Part shown: positions 33,924 to 41,336 of the stretch, piece after piece
How the letters are laid out: every line of letters begins with the position of its first letter
Numbering within the stretch: the first letter of the stretch is position 1
NCBI GenBank assembly: GCA_964511025.1
Contig: CAZEDK010000003.1
Span: 1 to 56,142, forward strand
From: CAZEDK01 sp964511025
GTDB taxonomy: Bacteria > Patescibacteriota > Gracilibacteria > UBA1369 > GWF2-33-10
Length of the DNA: 56,142 nt
Reading direction: 5' to 3'
The notes under the pieces: model-generated
What the model was told of the DNA's origin: nothing
The model's database searches: none
The model's input: only the letters and a program-made list of their open reading frames with translations
Translations under genes and position numbers: made by a program

Positions 33924-34598
33924 ATGATTCCAAAGTTTACTTGGGTTACAATATTTCTCTCTGTATTTATAACGGTTACAGTCACTGAAATAGTAATTCA
34001 TGAGTATAGCTTGAATAAATACACTGAACTTACGCAAGTAAACTCAGTCTCAAACGATGAGATAATAAAAACCGAAGAAGTTCAAAATGATGTACCAATT
34101 AATGAAAGCATTCCACAAGAACCTATTCAAGAAACTCAAATCAATCCAGACCAACTAGCGATTCCACTTGAAAATCAAATTTCAAAGGTAGATGAAACAA
34201 TACTGACAAGCGCAAAGATTCAAGATCCAATAGTGAAATTAAGAGCCTTCAACGGAAAAATATTTAATTTTATTGAAACAACTTACAATGAAAAACAAGT
34301 AATAGAAGCAGATATATTTGATGGGGAAAAATATTTGGGAGTGGTATATGAAATAAGCTTCGCAACCCCAATAGAAAGTGAAACTGCATACGCAAAAATA
34401 AAAAGCAAAGCAAAAACACTAGAAAACACACAAGTCAATGAATCAGACGCATTCGGAGAAAAATCTTTCTATGCAAATAACCAAGATAAACAAAATACTG
34501 TGTTTGTAGTCACAAAGGTTGACACTACAATATATGCATTCCAATATCCTCACTTAAGTCACACAACCTTTAAATCAATAGCTAATTACCTTAAATAA
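33924..34598 (+). CDS. Single-pass membrane protein inserted in the nusG-rplK operon
   Basis: The 224-residue protein has one N-terminal membrane helix (FTWVTIFLSVFITVTVTEIVI). A low-complexity linker rich in Glu, Gln, Pro and Ile (about 30-90) leads to a globular C-terminal domain (about 95-224) with YLGVVYEISFATPIESETAYAKI and TVFVVTKVDTTIYAFQYPH. The topology suggests the domain lies outside the membrane. It is 9 bases after nusG and 4 bases before rplK, so it must be cotranscribed with ribosomal protein genes. I recognise no family, and no gene is normally found at this place. Confidence 0.75.
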   Translation: MIPKFTWVTIFLSVFITVTVTEIVIHEYSLNKYTELTQVNSVSNDEIIKTEEVQNDVPINESIPQEPIQETQINPDQLAIPLENQISKVDETILTSAKIQDPIVKLRAFNGKIFNFIETTYNEKQVIEADIFDGEKYLGVVYEISFATPIESETAYAKIKSKAKTLENTQVNESDAFGEKSFYANNQDKQNTVFVVTKVDTTIYAFQYPHLSHTTFKSIANYLK

Positions 34599-34602
34599 TA
34601 AT

Positions 34603-35028
34603 ATGGCAAAAGCAATAACAAAAATCATCAAACTACAAATAAAAGCTGGAAAAGCTAATCCGGCTCCTCCTGTAGGTCCAGCTCTTGGACAGCTTGGTTT
34701 AAATATACAGGATTTCTGTGGGCAATTTAACGACAAAACCAAAGAAATGGGCGATACCGTAATTCCTGTAGAAATCACAGCTTATGAAGATAGAACTTTT
34801 AGTTTTATAATGAAGAAACCACCTGCTGGAGTACTGATCAAGCAAAAATTAGCTATTCCAAAAGGTTCAGCTCAACCAAACAAAGACAAAGTTGGAACGC
34901 TCACAAGGCAACAATTAAAAGAAATTGCAGAAGATAAGATGGAAGATTTAAATGCAAATGATATTGAGGCGGCTATGAATATTATAGCAGGAACTGCAAG
35001 AAATATGGGAGTGAAAATAGAATTATAG
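34603..35028 (+). CDS. rplK: Large ribosomal subunit protein uL11
   Basis: The 141-residue protein is a complete L11: IIKLQIKAGKANPAPPVGPALGQLGLN at the start, with the proline-rich helix, then FIMKKPPAGVLIKQ and the C-terminal rRNA-binding domain ending NIIAGTARNMGVKIEL. L11 forms the GTPase centre stalk base with 23S rRNA. The gene is part of the secE-nusG operon and its stop codon overlaps a heptamer array. Confidence 0.97.
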   Translation: MAKAITKIIKLQIKAGKANPAPPVGPALGQLGLNIQDFCGQFNDKTKEMGDTVIPVEITAYEDRTFSFIMKKPPAGVLIKQKLAIPKGSAQPNKDKVGTLTRQQLKEIAEDKMEDLNANDIEAAMNIIAGTARNMGVKIEL

Positions 35029-35096
35029 AACTGAGAGCTGAGAGCTAAGAAAAATCATAAAATCTTTTTTGTCTCTAAACTCAGTTCTCGCAACGT
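35028..35096. repeat. Heptamer arrays forming a hairpin after rplK
   Basis: GAACTGA, GAGCTGA and GAGCTAA (35,028-35,048) face the inverse motif CTCAGTTCTC (35,080-35,089). The arms could form a hairpin in the rplK-rplA mRNA. Confidence 0.55.
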
Positions 35097-35108
35097 GCAA
35101 CTAAATCT

Positions 35109-35148
35109 GTGGGAGCCACCACTTAATCAAAACTGGCGCTAATACCAC
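35109..35148 (+). promoter_or_regulatory. Candidate L1-binding leader upstream of rplA
   Basis: GTGG (35,109-35,112) pairs with CCAC (35,145-35,148), and after the unpaired GA an inner stem GCCA/TGGC closes the loop. A GTGGGAG ... ACCAC element before rplA resembles the ribosomal-protein L1 mRNA-binding site known in other bacteria, which mimics its 23S rRNA site and lets L1 repress its own translation. The match is by shape and position only. Confidence 0.5.
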
Positions 35149-35163
35149 TTAATTTTCAAAACT

Positions 35164-35865
35164 ATGAAAAAACACGGCAAAAAATACCTTGAAGCTTCAA
35201 AAAAAGTTGACAGGAACAAATTGTATAGTTTGGACGAAGCAGCACAATTGCTGACTGAAACATCAATAACAAAATTTGATGCTACAGTTGAAATACACAT
35301 TAACCTTGGAATCGATCCAACAAAAGCCGAACAACAGCTCAGAAATACAGTTGCTCTTCCTCATGGAACAGGTAAAACACTTCGAGTTGTAGCTTTTGTA
35401 TCAGATGACAAAATCAAAGATGCTTTGGATAATGGTGCTGTCAAGGCAGGCGGAAACGATCTTATTGAAGAAGTTCAAAAAGGCTTTACTGATTTCGATA
35501 TTGCAATTGCACAACCAGATATGATGAAAAATTTAGCAAAAGTTGCAAAAATTCTAGGCCCAAAAGGGCTTATGCCAAGTCCGAAAGCCGGCACAGTAAC
35601 AACTGACATTGCAAAAACTGTAAAAGAGTTAAAAGGTGGTAGAATTGAATACAGAAATGATAAATTAGGCGCACTTCATAATGGCATTGGCAAAGTATCT
35701 TTTGGAAAAGAAAAAATCCTTGAAAATATCAAAACATATTTACAAGCCGTAAAAGCGTCCAAACCATCTTCAATGAAAGGTTCATTTATTAAATCCATTA
35801 GTTTAACAACTACAATGGGACCCGGTATCAATGTGGATGGAAACACAGCTTTGAAAGAAGTGTAA
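35164..35865 (+). CDS. rplA: Large ribosomal subunit protein uL1
   Basis: The 233-residue protein is a complete L1: MKKHGKKYLEASKKVDRNKLYSLDEA at the N terminus, LGIDPTKAEQQLRNTVALPHGTGK, KILGPKGLMPSPKAGTV and the C-terminal TTMGPGINVD. L1 binds the mobile stalk of 23S rRNA and represses its own mRNA. It ends the operon; no rplJ or rplL follows, and the next gene is tRNA-Gln. Since L1 is lacking in some reduced lineages, its presence is of note. Confidence 0.97.
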   Translation: MKKHGKKYLEASKKVDRNKLYSLDEAAQLLTETSITKFDATVEIHINLGIDPTKAEQQLRNTVALPHGTGKTLRVVAFVSDDKIKDALDNGAVKAGGNDLIEEVQKGFTDFDIAIAQPDMMKNLAKVAKILGPKGLMPSPKAGTVTTDIAKTVKELKGGRIEYRNDKLGALHNGIGKVSFGKEKILENIKTYLQAVKASKPSSMKGSFIKSISLTTTMGPGINVDGNTALKEV

Positions 35866-35876
35866 AATAGTTAAAA

Positions 35877-35949
35877 GAACTGAGAACTGAGAACTGAGAA
35901 AGTAATTTTGTTTATTTTCTCTCAACTCAGCTCTCGATTCTCTATTCTC
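35877..35949. repeat. Inverted heptamer arrays between rplA and tRNA-Gln
   Basis: Three GAACTGA units (35,877-35,897) face inverted-orientation units such as TCAACTC, GATTCTC and TATTCTC (35,922-35,949). The pair can form a long hairpin that ends two bases before the tRNA and may serve to terminate or process the rplA mRNA. Confidence 0.7.
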
Positions 35950-35951
35950 AA

Positions 35952-36025
35952 TGGGGAGTCGTCTAATGGTAGGACAGCGGCCTTTGAAGCCGTATGTGAA
36001 GGTTCGATTCCTTCCTCCCCAGCCA
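35952..36025 (+). tRNA. tRNA-Gln (anticodon TTG)
   Basis: The 74-base cloverleaf has the U1-A72 acceptor TGGGGAG/CTCCCCA typical of glutamine tRNA. The anticodon loop CTTTGAA gives anticodon TTG, reading CAA and CAG. The T arm GGTTCGATTCC is standard and the CCA end is encoded. It borders the accessory region to its right. Confidence 0.95.
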
Positions 36026-36344
36026 ACCATGGCACTAATGGCACTCAATACCGTGCTACTTAGGTATGTAAAAAATCGAACTTTTTGTATAACTTAATTT
36101 TTGGCAAACCATCTGTCATTCTCGCGAAGGCGGGAATCCAGTTTCTTAAAAATCCCCTATTTGTGCTATTCCTTTGTACCTGGGAAGAACGGGCAGTATT
36201 GGCGGTTAATATTTAAAATTTAAAAACTCCTTATCTAAGCCACTATTTCAACTAATAACTTAGATAAAATCAGCTAATTTTTTAGCTAAAATGATTAGCA
36301 AATGGGATATGTTATTTGATGGGAAGCAAGGTATAATAGAATCC
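36026..36344. other. Gene-free gap with REP palindrome and stem-loops
   Basis: This 319-base gap has no convincing gene. It contains a REP-type palindrome at 36,115-36,143 with TTCTCGC and GCGGGAA arms, a direct 9-base repeat ATGGCACTA/ATGGCACTC beside the tRNA, an inverted repeat TTATCTAAG (36,231-36,239) with CTTAGATAA (36,259-36,267), and AGCTAA/TTAGCT near 36,272. It marks the passage from core genes to the defence-rich region. Confidence 0.6.
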
Positions 36345-37586
36345 TCAACAAGATCCAATCTCTTGAACTTCTTCATCTTCATTTGATAATTCAAGTATTT
36401 TAATACTTGGTAGAACACTTGCACCCATAATACCTTCTAAATCTCCATAAAATCCTGTTGTGTTTTTCATTACCCTTTCAATTTCTTTTGATCTTCTATT
36501 CCAAATCCTTTCCATTGCTCTTTTTTCATCTTCCAATCCTTTCTGTAAACTAGTAAAAGCCAACACAATCGTCTCAATTCGATTTTTAAACTCGGCTCCA
36601 CCTAAATAATTATATAATAGTTCCATTTTTGCATCTTTACCAACAAAGGATTGTTTCATCCTACCCATCTCAGATAATTGATTACGTAAGGCCATAGCCA
36701 AAGGTAAAGCATATTTATACTCCGTAATCCAAACGCCATCTCTAAGTCCAAAAGTATTTATACCTTCTGGCAAAACCTGAGTTGCAATAATTACAACGTC
36801 GGCTTTTATGTTCGTCTGATCATCTTTGAGTTTCTTCACCCATTCAGCATTCCAGACCTTGGTGTTTTTTGATTCCCAAAGGATAATGCCTTGTTTTTGA
36901 GCCATAGATGAAAATACCGTTTGAATTAGATCAGCTCCTCGTATTCCAGTAGGAACATCCTCAATCGTATCAGTCATAAAAGCACTTTGCAGAGCCATCT
37001 TAAGGTCTGTTTCCTGTGCATCACCCTGAATTTGCATTGAACCCTGTTCAGCCTTACGTTGAGCCTCTTCAAGAGCTTTTTGCATTTGTGCGATCGTTGT
37101 GTCTTTTTCAAGCAATTTCTTTTTTGAAGCATCATCAGCTTCCATCTTAGCTTGCTCAGCAATTTTCTTGGTAGCTTCATCCATTTTTTGAGCAAATTCC
37201 AATTCACGATTTTTATCTTTCGTTTCAAGTTCACGCGCCTTATCCATTGAAGCGATTGCCTGTTTTCTCAGCTCTTCAAGCTGCGTTTCCTTTTCCTTAT
37301 CTGCTTTTTTCAAATTTTGCATTTCCAGTTCACTGCTCTTACTTGCTTCATCTTTGGCAGTAGCCATAATCTTAGCCTTTTCAGCATCCAGTTTCTTACT
37401 CACTTGCTCATCTATGTTTTTCTGTCCTTCCGCTACAGCTTTCTCTTTGATGGCTAGTTGTTTCTCTTTTTCAAGAACCCCTTTCTCAATTTCACATTTT
37501 AACTGCTCTCTTATTTTTCCAGTAAGGGCATCGTTGAGCGGAATCTGTTCGCCACATTTTGTACATGTGATTGTTTGGTCTGACAT
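36345..37586 (-). CDS. DUF2130 family protein
   Basis: The 413-residue protein starts with a zinc-ribbon-like ITCTKCGEQIPLND, followed by a long coiled coil (about 30-180) rich in Glu, Lys and Gln. The C-terminal half (about 190-400) contains IRGADLIQTVFS, GIILWESKNTKVWNAEWVKKLKDDQ and DVVIIATQVLP, the conserved region of DUF2130. That core, with WESKNTK and the following Asp and Gln, looks like a PD-(D/E)xK nuclease-type fold, though its activity is not established. It sits next to a TA pair and a restriction system. Confidence 0.85.
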   Translation of the reverse strand: MSDQTITCTKCGEQIPLNDALTGKIREQLKCEIEKGVLEKEKQLAIKEKAVAEGQKNIDEQVSKKLDAEKAKIMATAKDEASKSSELEMQNLKKADKEKETQLEELRKQAIASMDKARELETKDKNRELEFAQKMDEATKKIAEQAKMEADDASKKKLLEKDTTIAQMQKALEEAQRKAEQGSMQIQGDAQETDLKMALQSAFMTDTIEDVPTGIRGADLIQTVFSSMAQKQGIILWESKNTKVWNAEWVKKLKDDQTNIKADVVIIATQVLPEGINTFGLRDGVWITEYKYALPLAMALRNQLSEMGRMKQSFVGKDAKMELLYNYLGGAEFKNRIETIVLAFTSLQKGLEDEKRAMERIWNRRSKEIERVMKNTTGFYGDLEGIMGASVLPSIKILELSNEDEEVQEIGSC

Positions 37587-37601
37587 AGAAAATAATTAAA
37601 A

Positions 37602-38018
37602 TTATAAACAGTATTTTTTATAATCAGGAAAGTTAAACTTAATATGTTCTAAAATCCACTGTGTTTCGGATTGTTTTTTCTTGCAATGATCTTTCCCATA
37701 TACTAATAAAACCTCTATTTTCGCGGTCTTATTACAAAGTGCAAATACAACCCTATTTCCTGAAGATTTAGGAGACTCATCTGTTCCTGCAACTCTAAAA
37801 TCTAATTTAAAAATCCCTCTATTTTCTTCAGGAAAATATCTTATAATATCTATTAAGTTTGTTTGCTGAAAACCAAATGCTTTTTCTAAAACATCATTAA
37901 TTGTTTGCTTGGTGCTTAGCCACTTTTTTATTTTATACTTCTTCAGGAAATCCTTACAGAAATGTTTCTCTGCATAATATGAAAATTCTACCCGAAAATT
38001 TAGGTCATTAATATACAT
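37602..38018 (-). CDS. Putative toxin paired with a Panacea-domain antitoxin
   Basis: The 138-residue protein has no signal peptide. Its second half holds a pattern suggestive of the RelE/HigB fold: IFKLDFRVAGTDESPKSSGNRVVFALCNKTAKIEVLLVYGKDH followed by ETQWILEHIKFNFPDY. The gene starts 11 bases inside the end of the upstream XRE-Panacea antitoxin, so the two are translationally coupled. Panacea antitoxins are known to pair with many unrelated toxin folds, and this gene is the obvious partner. I do not recognise a named family for it, so the toxic mechanism is inferred only from fold resemblance and context. Confidence 0.65.
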   Translation of the reverse strand: MYINDLNFRVEFSYYAEKHFCKDFLKKYKIKKWLSTKQTINDVLEKAFGFQQTNLIDIIRYFPEENRGIFKLDFRVAGTDESPKSSGNRVVFALCNKTAKIEVLLVYGKDHCKKKQSETQWILEHIKFNFPDYKKYCL

Positions 38019-38700
38019 TTTTTGGCTCTTCTGCGTTAATAAGTGTGTATGGAATAACTTCTCCTTCTTTACAAACTTTCCATGGGATTTGATTGTGTGT
38101 AAAGTCTACAATCTCTTGAGTTTTTGCTTTTTTCCACTTTGCACAAACTGATTTTATAATCTCCTCCTCTTCTTTGTTTAATTCAAATTTAGCTGGTTGC
38201 TCATTAAGAGAAATCATCATTGCTCTACCTCTACATTCAACACAAATAGATTCATCCGTATCAATGATATCAAAAAACTGAATAGCAACCGGTCCTTGTG
38301 CTAGTCTTCTATACTCAAATCCTGATATTGGTTTTAAAAAATTGTAATAACTGGCAAAATCACAAAGATATACAAGTTTTGCTAATTTTGTTTTGGTTAT
38401 TTTGCCATCGTCATCTGCACCGTGTTTAATACATTGCAAAATAAGATTATGAAAACGTTTAAATGATTGCTTTGTAAATCCTTGTGCACTTATTCTTGCG
38501 TCAGCAGACGATTCTTCATCGAGAATGATTTCAACAGGAATATCAAATATATCTGATATTTTTTTGAGTTCACCAAGAGTTATATCCCGTTCTCCTTTTT
38601 CAATCGAAATAAGTGTTGGCCGAGATATCCCGATTTGTTTTGCAAGCTCTTCTTGGGAAAGCTTATTAGCTTTTCTGAGCTTAATAATAAAATCTTTCAT
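38008..38700 (-). CDS. XRE helix-turn-helix antitoxin with Panacea (DUF4065) domain
   Basis: The 230-residue protein begins with an XRE helix-turn-helix (residues 1-65: FIIKLRKANKLSQEELAKQIGISRPTLISIEKGER). The rest, from about 80, matches the SocA-like Panacea domain: TKTKLAKLVYLCDFASYYNFLKPISGFEYRRLAQGPVAIQFFDII, the typical Asp-Phe and Gly-Pro-Val features. Panacea domains neutralise toxins directly and the HTH would repress the operon. Translation starts at 38,700, 28 bases after a consensus promoter. It overlaps the toxin gene by 11 bases. Confidence 0.85.
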   Translation of the reverse strand: MKDFIIKLRKANKLSQEELAKQIGISRPTLISIEKGERDITLGELKKISDIFDIPVEIILDEESSADARISAQGFTKQSFKRFHNLILQCIKHGADDDGKITKTKLAKLVYLCDFASYYNFLKPISGFEYRRLAQGPVAIQFFDIIDTDESICVECRGRAMMISLNEQPAKFELNKEEEEIIKSVCAKWKKAKTQEIVDFTHNQIPWKVCKEGEVIPYTLINAEEPKNVY

Positions 38701-38727
38701 GGTGTTTTTTCATTAGAAAGTATCTCA

Positions 38728-38756
38728 ATACTAACAAAGGAGCCATATAAAGTCAA
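38728..38756 (-). promoter_or_regulatory. Promoter of the Panacea TA operon with flanking direct repeats
   Basis: On the minus strand TTGACT (38,751-38,756) and TAGTAT (38,728-38,733) are 17 bases apart. Upstream of the -35 box two direct repeats of TTTACTTTA lie 10 bases apart (38,761-38,779), and GGTGTTTTTT occurs at both 38,701 and 38,782. These repeats are candidate binding sites for the XRE-Panacea repressor. Confidence 0.65.
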
Positions 38757-38811
38757 TCTATTTTACTTTATTTACTTTAAAGGTGTTTTTTATTTAGTTT
38801 TGTAAAAATGT

Positions 38812-38840
38812 TTGACATATTTATTTTAGTGAAATAAAAT
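38812..38840 (+). promoter_or_regulatory. Promoter of the KTSC-domain gene
   Basis: TTGACA (38,812-38,817) and TAAAAT (38,835-38,840) are exactly 17 bases apart. The ATG at 38,870 follows after 29 bases. It diverges from the Panacea promoter. Confidence 0.75.
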
Positions 38841-38869
38841 TTAAGTAATTTTATTTTTAAAACTTTTAA

Positions 38870-39097
38870 ATGCAAATTTATAAAAATTCAGGGGGCGATT
38901 CAGGAGTTTGTAATTACGAAATTGGCACTGATTATATAAAAGTTCAATTCTCAGATGGGGCAACATACCTTTATACCAATGATAGCGCAGGGATTCAGAA
39001 TATTAGTGAGATGAAACGTTTAGCGAATTTTGGTTCGGGATTAAATAGTTTCATCAACAAACATGTGAGAAAAAAATATGAATCTCAATTAAGATAA
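38870..39097 (+). CDS. Small KTSC-like domain protein
   Basis: The 75-residue protein has the pattern of KTSC-type small domains: IGTDYIKVQFSDGATYLYTNDSAGIQNISEMKRLANFGSGLNSFINKHVRKKY, with strands forming VQF and YLY and a final helix carrying Ser-Gly-x-x-x-x-x-Phe-Ile. These domains are found beside nucleic-acid enzymes but have no settled function. The gene has a consensus promoter and is followed by a 57-residue gene on the same strand. Confidence 0.7.
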   Translation: MQIYKNSGGDSGVCNYEIGTDYIKVQFSDGATYLYTNDSAGIQNISEMKRLANFGSGLNSFINKHVRKKYESQLR

Positions 39098-39121
39098 TTT
39101 TACTTTTTATTTTTTTAAATT

Positions 39122-39295
39122 ATGGCAAAAAATAAACCAAATGGAGATAATGCTAGAAAAGGAGCCGTTAAAAATCGTTCACAACTTTTACATTCAAATG
39201 GTGAACTCTTTATTAAAAGAAATGCAGAAACAGGGAAATTTCTTGATGTAAAAACTTCTGGAGGGAAATTTAAGGGAGTTAGAAAAGAAAAATAA
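39122..39295 (+). CDS. Small basic hypothetical protein
   Basis: A 57-codon frame starting MAKNKPNGDNARKGAVKNRSQ runs to a TAA at 39,293-39,295. The product is strongly basic, with the motif LFIKRNAETGKFLDVKTSGGKFKGVRKEK. Short proteins of the form MAKNxPNGDNxRxGAVKxRSQ are known from many bacteria, without assigned function. It follows the KTSC gene by 24 bases and is probably cotranscribed. Its stop lies against the stop of the convergent DUF5677 gene. Confidence 0.7.
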   Translation: MAKNKPNGDNARKGAVKNRSQLLHSNGELFIKRNAETGKFLDVKTSGGKFKGVRKEK

Positions 39296-40024
39296 TCATA
39301 TTTTCTCTTCGTTATAAGCCAAATAATTTGTATAAATTTGATTCAATTTATTGTTTTTCTGCAGTTCATAACTTTCATTTATCGCTTTTGTTATCTCAAA
39401 TAAACACTGAAAACTTACACTAATTGATGATTTTAAGCTCATTTCTCCAGCTATTAATCCAGTTGGAGTCCAATGAGTGATTTTGGAAAAATCTGAGTAC
39501 AATTGATCATAAAGAGATTGCAAATTTGAATCATAAGCAATGAGCTGTTTGAGGTTGTCTTTTTTATGCCATTTACAGAATTTACTACTTTTAATTTGAG
39601 AAAAGTTTGAATATTTATTTTTGATTTCCTGCATTTTTTGATTACCAAATTTTTGTTCCATATCTGTAAGTAAATCTGCTAAAGCCTTTTCTCCTGCTTT
39701 AAGATAAGCTTTTTCACAATCTTCATAAATGCTAAAATATCTCCATTCAGTAGCCAACTGCTTATTTTGTAAGAATGCAAAAAAATAAAACAATCCCTCC
39801 ATTGAATTTCTGGCAATAATAATAGACTCATGAAAAAATCCTTGTTCAACCAAGAGAGTAAATGAATTTGCATATCTAAAAACTCTTTCAAAAAAATAAG
39901 CTACAAAAAAATCTTCGTCTTTAGAATCAACAGATCTTTTATATGCAATTTTTTCATTTAATACTTCTGCAATCTGAATGATTTCTTTTAAAAATTCTAA
40001 ATTTTTTTGTTCAATTTCATCCAT
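39296..40024 (-). CDS. DUF5677-like helical protein downstream of hsdS
   Basis: The protein starts at the ATG at 40,024 (MDEIEQKNLEFLKEIIQIAEVL), which gives 242 residues and 10 bases after hsdS. A longer frame would overlap hsdS by over 100 bases and adds only out-of-frame hsdS sequence. The body is all helical and contains ESIIIARNSMEGLFYFFAF, LKAGEKALADLLTDMEQKF and FSKITHWTPTGL. The pattern of an Arg-Asn-x-x-Glu helix followed later by a His in a helix-turn matches DUF5677, a family of unknown function sometimes found in defence operons. It is the last gene of the restriction operon. Confidence 0.65.
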   Translation of the reverse strand: MDEIEQKNLEFLKEIIQIAEVLNEKIAYKRSVDSKDEDFFVAYFFERVFRYANSFTLLVEQGFFHESIIIARNSMEGLFYFFAFLQNKQLATEWRYFSIYEDCEKAYLKAGEKALADLLTDMEQKFGNQKMQEIKNKYSNFSQIKSSKFCKWHKKDNLKQLIAYDSNLQSLYDQLYSDFSKITHWTPTGLIAGEMSLKSSISVSFQCLFEITKAINESYELQKNNKLNQIYTNYLAYNEEKI

Positions 40025-40034
40025 ATTTTTGTGG

Positions 40035-41336
40035 TTACTTCTTAAAAACCTCAGCCAAAAATCCCTGCATAAGTGTTTCGGCATTATTAGCATTCTGTGC
40101 GATTTTTTCTTGGAGTTGGGACACGTACCCCATAAGCCTCTCAATATTGGCAACGATCGCTATTTGTTCAGCATGTGGGGGTAGAGGGAAAATCAACCTA
40201 GAAAGAGATTTTGCATTAACATTAGGTTGTCCAGCTCCCCAAGCAGCTTGTCGAAGCTGCTTCCAATACATAGGGCTTTCCAGCAATAATTTGATGAAAT
40301 CAGCAGAAATGTTTTTAGATGGTATAGCTCTGATCAAATATGACGCAAATAAAGATTTTACTGAGAGTTTTTTTACAATATATGTTTTTCCAATTGTGCC
40401 TCCAGTTCTTGCAATTAAAATATCATTTTCATTCAGTAAATATTTTTCTAGATCTGATTGCTTAAATTCACACCCAGGAACATTTTCCCAATCCACAGAA
40501 TTATCTTGGATATCTGTTATCCTTAATAATCTAACATCAGTCATCTTTAGTTTTGCGGAAGCCGTAAATCCATAATGTATCTTTTGCAGCATTTCCACGA
40601 ACCGACACCACTCCCACCCATCAGGCAATTCAAACGGTATTGTATCTTTCGAAATTTTTGACAAAGGTTTTTCCTTTTTGATCTTCTTTTCCGCAATCAG
40701 TTTGTCTTTTTCTGCTTTGATTTGCTCGAGTAATTTACTTGCAGGTTCAGTGCTAGGGTTTTCTGCTCGCCAGTCCTCTGTGAGCTTACCAGAAATCGCT
40801 TCTTGAAGGATTTGTTGACGAAAAAGTGTGAGGTGAGATTTTTGAAAATCATTTTGTGCATCTAGCTTTCCTTTTTGAGTTCTTAGCAATTTTTCTAACT
40901 CGATAATCTCAAGTTGCCTTGCAATCGGTGGAACAATCACTTCAACCGTTTTGATATTTGCAATAGACAAAGACACATTGGCAGCCCCTCTCATTAAAGA
41001 TACAAGGAGCTTATCTTTCAAGTAAGAAAGGTAAATGTGAAGATACTTTGGATTGAGGAAATTTGGATCATTTGGCGCAACCGCACATAAAATAGACCCA
41101 AGAGCAAATCTCCCCTCCTGATAATGAACCCTTTTCATACTAGCATGACCGTGCCCTGTGGATGAAACGAGTGGAATAATCACAGCTTCACAATCAAATT
41201 GAAACTCATTGTGAGTAGTTCTTTTTTCTGCAAGCGTAACCATTGGATAATCGCCAGCTACAGCTTTTTGAATACCAGTAGCTCCTTTGGTTATCGTGCA
41301 AACATCACCAATTTTTACTTTTTGCCATCCACTCAT
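40035..41336 (-). CDS. hsdS: Type I restriction system specificity subunit HsdS
   Basis: The 433-residue HsdS has two target recognition domains with a coiled coil after each. TRD1 (about 1-150, starting GWQKVKIGDVCTITKGATG) ends in the helix IVPPIARQLEIIELEKLLRTQKGKLDAQ. TRD2 (about 225-380) begins with IPFELPDGWEWCRFVEMLQKIHYGFT, and the last helix is HAEQIAIVANIERLMGYVSQLQEKI. HsdS sets the bipartite DNA sequence that is methylated or cut. Its ATG overlaps the stop of the preceding membrane gene in TAATG. A second, truncated HsdS fragment is present at 52,537. Confidence 0.94.
   Translation of the reverse strand: MSGWQKVKIGDVCTITKGATGIQKAVAGDYPMVTLAEKRTTHNEFQFDCEAVIIPLVSSTGHGHASMKRVHYQEGRFALGSILCAVAPNDPNFLNPKYLHIYLSYLKDKLLVSLMRGAANVSLSIANIKTVEVIVPPIARQLEIIELEKLLRTQKGKLDAQNDFQKSHLTLFRQQILQEAISGKLTEDWRAENPSTEPASKLLEQIKAEKDKLIAEKKIKKEKPLSKISKDTIPFELPDGWEWCRFVEMLQKIHYGFTASAKLKMTDVRLLRITDIQDNSVDWENVPGCEFKQSDLEKYLLNENDILIARTGGTIGKTYIVKKLSVKSLFASYLIRAIPSKNISADFIKLLLESPMYWKQLRQAAWGAGQPNVNAKSLSRLIFPLPPHAEQIAIVANIERLMGYVSQLQEKIAQNANNAETLMQGFLAEVFKK

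Noticed and set aside
35952..36025. tRNA-Gln as the integration site of the accessory region
   Set aside because: No repeat of the tRNA 3' end was noticed to the right, and the recombinase remnant is of the serine type; the idea remains open but unsupported.
40024..40153. Longer N terminus for the DUF5677-like protein
   Set aside because: The extra codons are out-of-frame hsdS sequence; the internal ATG at 40,024 gives the family-like start and a normal gap.
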